Shown here: in pieces, positions 62,201 through 64,000 of the stretch | Position numbering within the stretch: the first letter of the stretch is position 1 | Layout of the letters: every line of letters begins with the position of its first letter | Assembly (NCBI RefSeq): GCF_003097535.1 | Contig: NZ_CP029187.1 | Span: forward strand, 3,038,001-3,102,000 | DNA: 64,000 bases | DNA from: Flavobacterium pallidum | GTDB taxonomy: Bacteria; Bacteroidota; Bacteroidia; Flavobacteriales; Flavobacteriaceae | Direction of reading: 5' to 3' | Program-made: the position numbers and the translations under genes | Notes under the pieces: model-generated | What the model saw: the letters and a program-made list of their open reading frames with translations, nothing else | Database searches by the model: none | What the model was told of the DNA's origin: nothing

Positions 62201-63635
62201 TATCACATCGTCCTGTGTGACTGTTGGAGCGAACAACACAGTATATGCCACTGCGTTGCAAACTGATGGAAAAATAGTTTTTGGCGGTGATTTTACGGCC
62301 TATAGCGGAACCACTACAAACAGGCTTGGAAGGCTTAAATCAGACATGACTTATGACTCCGCTTTCAATTCAGGAAGCGGCCCTAATAATAGTGTAAAGA
62401 CACTCGCAATGCAAGCTGACGGAAAAATTGTTATCGGTGGAAATTTTACATCTTACAACGGAATTTCAAAAAATGGGGTTGCCCGTATTAATCCCAACGG
62501 CTCTCTTGAAACAGCCTTTACTGCCAATCTAAACAGTGGCGGATATATAAATGCCATAGCCATTCAGACTGATGGGAAGATTATTATTGGAGGTAAATTC
62601 ACCAGTTGTAATGGTACGGCAAGAATTAATATTGTAAGACTAAATACAAACGGTACCGTCGATACTAGTTTTTCTTCGGGTTTTAATAACATCTCGGGGC
62701 AAGAGGTAAATTGCATTGCAATCCAGCCTAACGGCCGAATTGTAGTTGGTGGATCATTTGTTGGTTATAGTGGAAACAATAATGTTAAAAGAATTGTTAG
62801 GTTGACTACAAATGGTGCATTGGATAGTTCATTCGTACTCACTGATTTGTTCTTTACAGGTTCGGGCTCTCCGGACCCTTCACCGGTTGTAAATGCATTG
62901 AAAGTACTTTCAAATGGAAAAATAATGTTGACAGGAACTTTCACAACGTACAATCAGAGGAACTGCTTTTTAAGAATAATGTCCGATGGAACAATTGATC
63001 CGCAATGGGGTGAAGGTATTCCTATAATCAGTTCATCATTTGGTACAGGTATCAAATGTTTTGGAATACAGAATGATAAAGCTATTATTGGAGGGGGATT
63101 TCAGAAAATTACTAGCATTTATCATAGAAGAAGGATTGCTCGCCTTGACGTTACAACTGAACCGGTACTGGATACATCATTTAATCCAGGCGAAGGATTC
63201 GGTCCAATGGATGAGTCACTTGCATCCGTAATTTATTCGATCACACTACAACCCGACGGAAAAATCATCTGTGCAGGAAAATTCACGGATTATAATGGCA
63301 TTGTAGTCAATAATATTACCCGCATCGATAATGTAAACAGCGGATCGATAAACAGGCCTGCTCCCCAAGAGCCTGAAACTGAAATCGACTTCACCAACAT
63401 TGACAAAGATTCTTTTGATTATTATCCAAATCCTGTTGAAAATGTCCTAACATTAACCAATACGAAAAACATCACTTCCGTAGAAGTGTACAACATGATC
63501 GGGCAAAGATTGATCGTCAAGAATGACAACAGTACGACTTCGAAAGTGGACATGTCTGCCTTGCCAAACGGCAGCTATGTAGTCAAAATGACTGCTGACG
63601 GCATGACCAAAACCGTAAAGGTACTCAAACAATAA
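59295..63635 (+). CDS. M43 (pappalysin-like) metalloprotease with PKD, delta-60 repeats and T9SS sorting domain
   Basis: 1446 residues, secreted. Signal peptide MKKYLLLLLLLTASFMYAQ; a propeptide-like part (to about 65); an M43 peptidase domain with the zinc motif HEVGHYLGLQH at 234-244 and the NYMDYGN Met-turn (about 297-303); a PKD domain (about 375-415, WDFGDGNTGSG ... TYTTGST); a long middle region (about 430-900), partly like a seven-bladed propeller; a PKD-like part (about 900-975); about seven delta-60 repeats (981-1345) with the core DGKIVIGGNFTSYNG; and a type A sorting domain (about 1370-1446). Probably degrades proteins extracellularly. The 3' end is shared with the upstream gene. 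Confidence 0.87.
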   Translation: MKKYLLLLLLLTASFMYAQREKQPYCITDVIMEKSIKEHPEIKERIAAMNRKVAESDKRALMRSGSEMITIPVVVYILHAGVNNPENISDPQVQSQMSALNMYFNPYGIQFCLATRGNNTASIPLKNTSTDVQNTPGIIHVLAPTLIDHDYTPANAKALMNTAHPSISEDKYLRIWVVRNITVEGVQGTVGGYSMFPGNEFQGAVMDYNFFGNISTCSGCDLRANYDQGKILVHEVGHYLGLQHTFFESCSGMNATTCSYEGDFVCDTPPVQSPNWGCVVGTNSCNESPDLPDNIHNYMDYGNSACLYEFTPGQVTRMKSILVNYRSTLFSNDNLIATGTCGFEGLISATFTADKYAICHNNAIQFSGIYQDDVSYSWDFGDGNTGSGQNISHTYTTGSTTPYTVTLTVTDNTKTDTFSDIVWVTQCAQLQKPDAYWYLGYSHGLNFASGVPSYDTGFPVNHPEVYNASSQSSTTGSLLFYCNENTVWDSNHALVSNGLFPNAYYSTTNLIIPKPGNSSKYYIFTLGGNTSTGELDGLRRNTINANGSNISAGTLREAITIPIGQSYDIATDGAIRGAIGLTAIEKCDGYWILALLKKSNSYYITVYSLSNAATNDMTYIGAEALPVGNSYPGELKFSPNGNKLLYFSSGATNSLYKMFLYDFDKNSGALSNRFEIIAEQPSVSVGPVSGVSFSTDSKLLYIINNSADSIVQYNLNDMGMNTSRRTVGKFSPLIDAKDMQLGPDGKIYVSRTSTQELYTIHRPNALATSDNTNACYFSYHGPNTTPVGSNSNRHLPNPLDARAASVYDPTEKISVYATPGDCNRYKFFPNICATGFKWEFKNVTTNQVVYSPIVNTPTYSFSITGNYVITLKDSNDQPIASTNLAISALSQPIVLGSTTTCTADPNSMTNNSIHLQPGETAAWSITSGAGTFQSSPNNAEVSIHWTTLPATLSVTITNSNGCTATNTKNITSSCVTVGANNTVYATALQTDGKIVFGGDFTAYSGTTTNRLGRLKSDMTYDSAFNSGSGPNNSVKTLAMQADGKIVIGGNFTSYNGISKNGVARINPNGSLETAFTANLNSGGYINAIAIQTDGKIIIGGKFTSCNGTARINIVRLNTNGTVDTSFSSGFNNISGQEVNCIAIQPNGRIVVGGSFVGYSGNNNVKRIVRLTTNGALDSSFVLTDLFFTGSGSPDPSPVVNALKVLSNGKIMLTGTFTTYNQRNCFLRIMSDGTIDPQWGEGIPIISSSFGTGIKCFGIQNDKAIIGGGFQKITSIYHRRRIARLDVTTEPVLDTSFNPGEGFGPMDESLASVIYSITLQPDGKIICAGKFTDYNGIVVNNITRIDNVNSGSINRPAPQEPETEIDFTNIDKDSFDYYPNPVENVLTLTNTKNITSVEVYNMIGQRLIVKNDNSTTSKVDMSALPNGSYVVKMTADGMTKTVKVLKQ

Positions 63636-63690
63636 GTTTTAGATTTTAGATTGAAGAAGCCCCCGGTTTTAGGACTGGGGGCTTTTTTTA
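63450..63690 (+). repeat. Duplicated 3' end, copy 2
   Basis: Same 241-bp segment as 59027-59267, including the identical 3' untranslated segment and terminator. Confidence 0.9.
63657..63690 (+). terminator. Terminator after the M43 protease gene
   Basis: AAGCCCCC-loop-GGGGGCTTTTTTT, with the same sequence as the terminator at 59234-59267. Confidence 0.85.
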
Positions 63691-63714
63691 TTTTACAATT
63701 TCTAAATATTTTTT

Positions 63715-63797
63715 GGGCGTGTCCCTGCGGGTCGGGCTGTCCGCTATAGTCCTCGCCTTGCAGGCTCCGGGCTGCCGCTTCCATCCCTCACGCGGTC
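63715..63797 (+). repeat. Dispersed GC-rich element, copy B2
   Basis: Starts GGGCGTGTCCCTGCGGGTCG, then GGCTGTCCGCTATAGTCCTC, GCCTTGCAGGCTCCGGGCTG and CCGCTTCCATCCCTCACGCG. B1 at 31452-31540 is the reverse-strand copy. Confidence 0.75.
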
Positions 63798-63835
63798 ACC
63801 CGTAACATTCAACTTCCGGGTTCCAAATCAGGAAT

Positions 63836-64000
63836 CTAATCAATCCCGTACTGGTCCATCAGATACATTAAAGAAGCCATGGCGGCCGCACCCAATTCCA
63901 ATTCGCGTTTATTCACCGCCTCAAAAGTATCATTAGCCGCATGGTGATAATCAAAATAACGCTGGGTATCTGGCTTCAGGCCCACTTTTACAATCCTGTC
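63836..64000 (-). CDS. M28 family peptidase, 3' end only
   Basis: The window cuts off the 5' part; 54 C-terminal residues remain. They read DRIVKVGLKPDTQRYFDYHH and then AANDTFEAVNKRELELGAAA, ending MASLMYLMDQYGID. The YHHAANDTFEAVN segment matches the last metal-ligand region (HxxxDT-like) of M28 zinc aminopeptidases of the Flavobacteria type. Whether the protein is exported cannot be seen here. Confidence 0.75.
   Translation of the reverse strand, partial: DRIVKVGLKPDTQRYFDYHHAANDTFEAVNKRELELGAAAMASLMYLMDQYGID

Noticed and set aside
63575..63784. Minus-strand open frame at the end of the M43 gene and repeat B2
   Set aside because: It crosses the terminator and the repeat, and no likeness to any family is seen.

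Overview
The window looks like chromosome of a member of the Flavobacteriaceae, most likely Flavobacterium or a close relative. The evidence is type III glutamine synthetase, a SusC/SusD polysaccharide utilisation locus, several proteins ending in type IX secretion (T9SS) C-terminal sorting domains, lipoproteins with acidic residues after the lipid cysteine, and gene starts preceded by the Bacteroidetes -7 box TAnnTTTG rather than by Shine-Dalgarno sites. I see no rRNA, tRNA, CRISPR array, insertion sequence or prophage.

Layout. 1-10 kb: a DUF1648 membrane protein, glycogen branching enzyme (glgB), type III glutamine synthetase (glnN), a minus-strand trio of exported proteins (two share an N-terminal domain, one carries five exact 40-residue repeats), a tandem pair of double OmpA-domain proteins and a DUF1573 protein. 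10-20 kb: valS, then a long minus-strand chain rsfS-ftsH-LUD-cdsA-psd-ACBP-SOD lipoprotein-FG-GAP protein with gaps of 0-5 nt or overlaps over most of its length. It combines ribosome silencing, membrane proteolysis, phospholipid synthesis and exported superoxide dismutase. 20-33 kb: housekeeping and small metabolic genes (birA, pyrE, a Nudix hydrolase, coaD, a DUF421 protein with a zinc-ribbon tail, ddl, a PASTA protein, rluD, an iron permease-like protein, an SDR, a Gfo/Idh/MocA oxidoreductase, a KOW protein, a porin, prmA, clpS).

33.6-50.6 kb is the main accessory system: a predicted beta-1,3-glucan (laminarin-type) utilisation locus. It has a T9SS-secreted protein built of five exactly 170-residue binding-like modules, a membrane-spanning triple-tyrosine/LuxR-HTH sensor-regulator, then SusC, SusD, a PKD-type surface glycan-binding lipoprotein, a GH16 lipoprotein, a GH3 beta-glucosidase and a second GH16. 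The implied flow is extracellular capture and endo-cleavage by GH16, import of oligosaccharides through SusCD, and periplasmic trimming by GH3. A shared 14-nt motif about 190-210 nt upstream of the module protein and of susC is a candidate operator. 50.6-64 kb: a lipocalin-like lipoprotein, a YeeE/YedE pair, small membrane and lipoprotein genes, kdsA, an outer-membrane protein, two very large T9SS adhesin/protease proteins whose 3' ends are almost identical in DNA, and the 3' end of an M28 peptidase gene.

Between the genes there is unusual structure. A dispersed GC-rich element family has at least five copies (valS leader, 31.5 kb, 52.2 kb, 55.3 kb, 63.7 kb). A second, CGCAAAG-type repeat occurs twice. 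Four low-complexity tracts occur between genes, three of them self-complementary. The half-site TACCCCCTA is shared by the glnN and Gfo/Idh promoters, and the Gfo/Idh gene also has a terminator-bearing, attenuator-like leader. Functions are inferred from sequence reading only; no database search was run.
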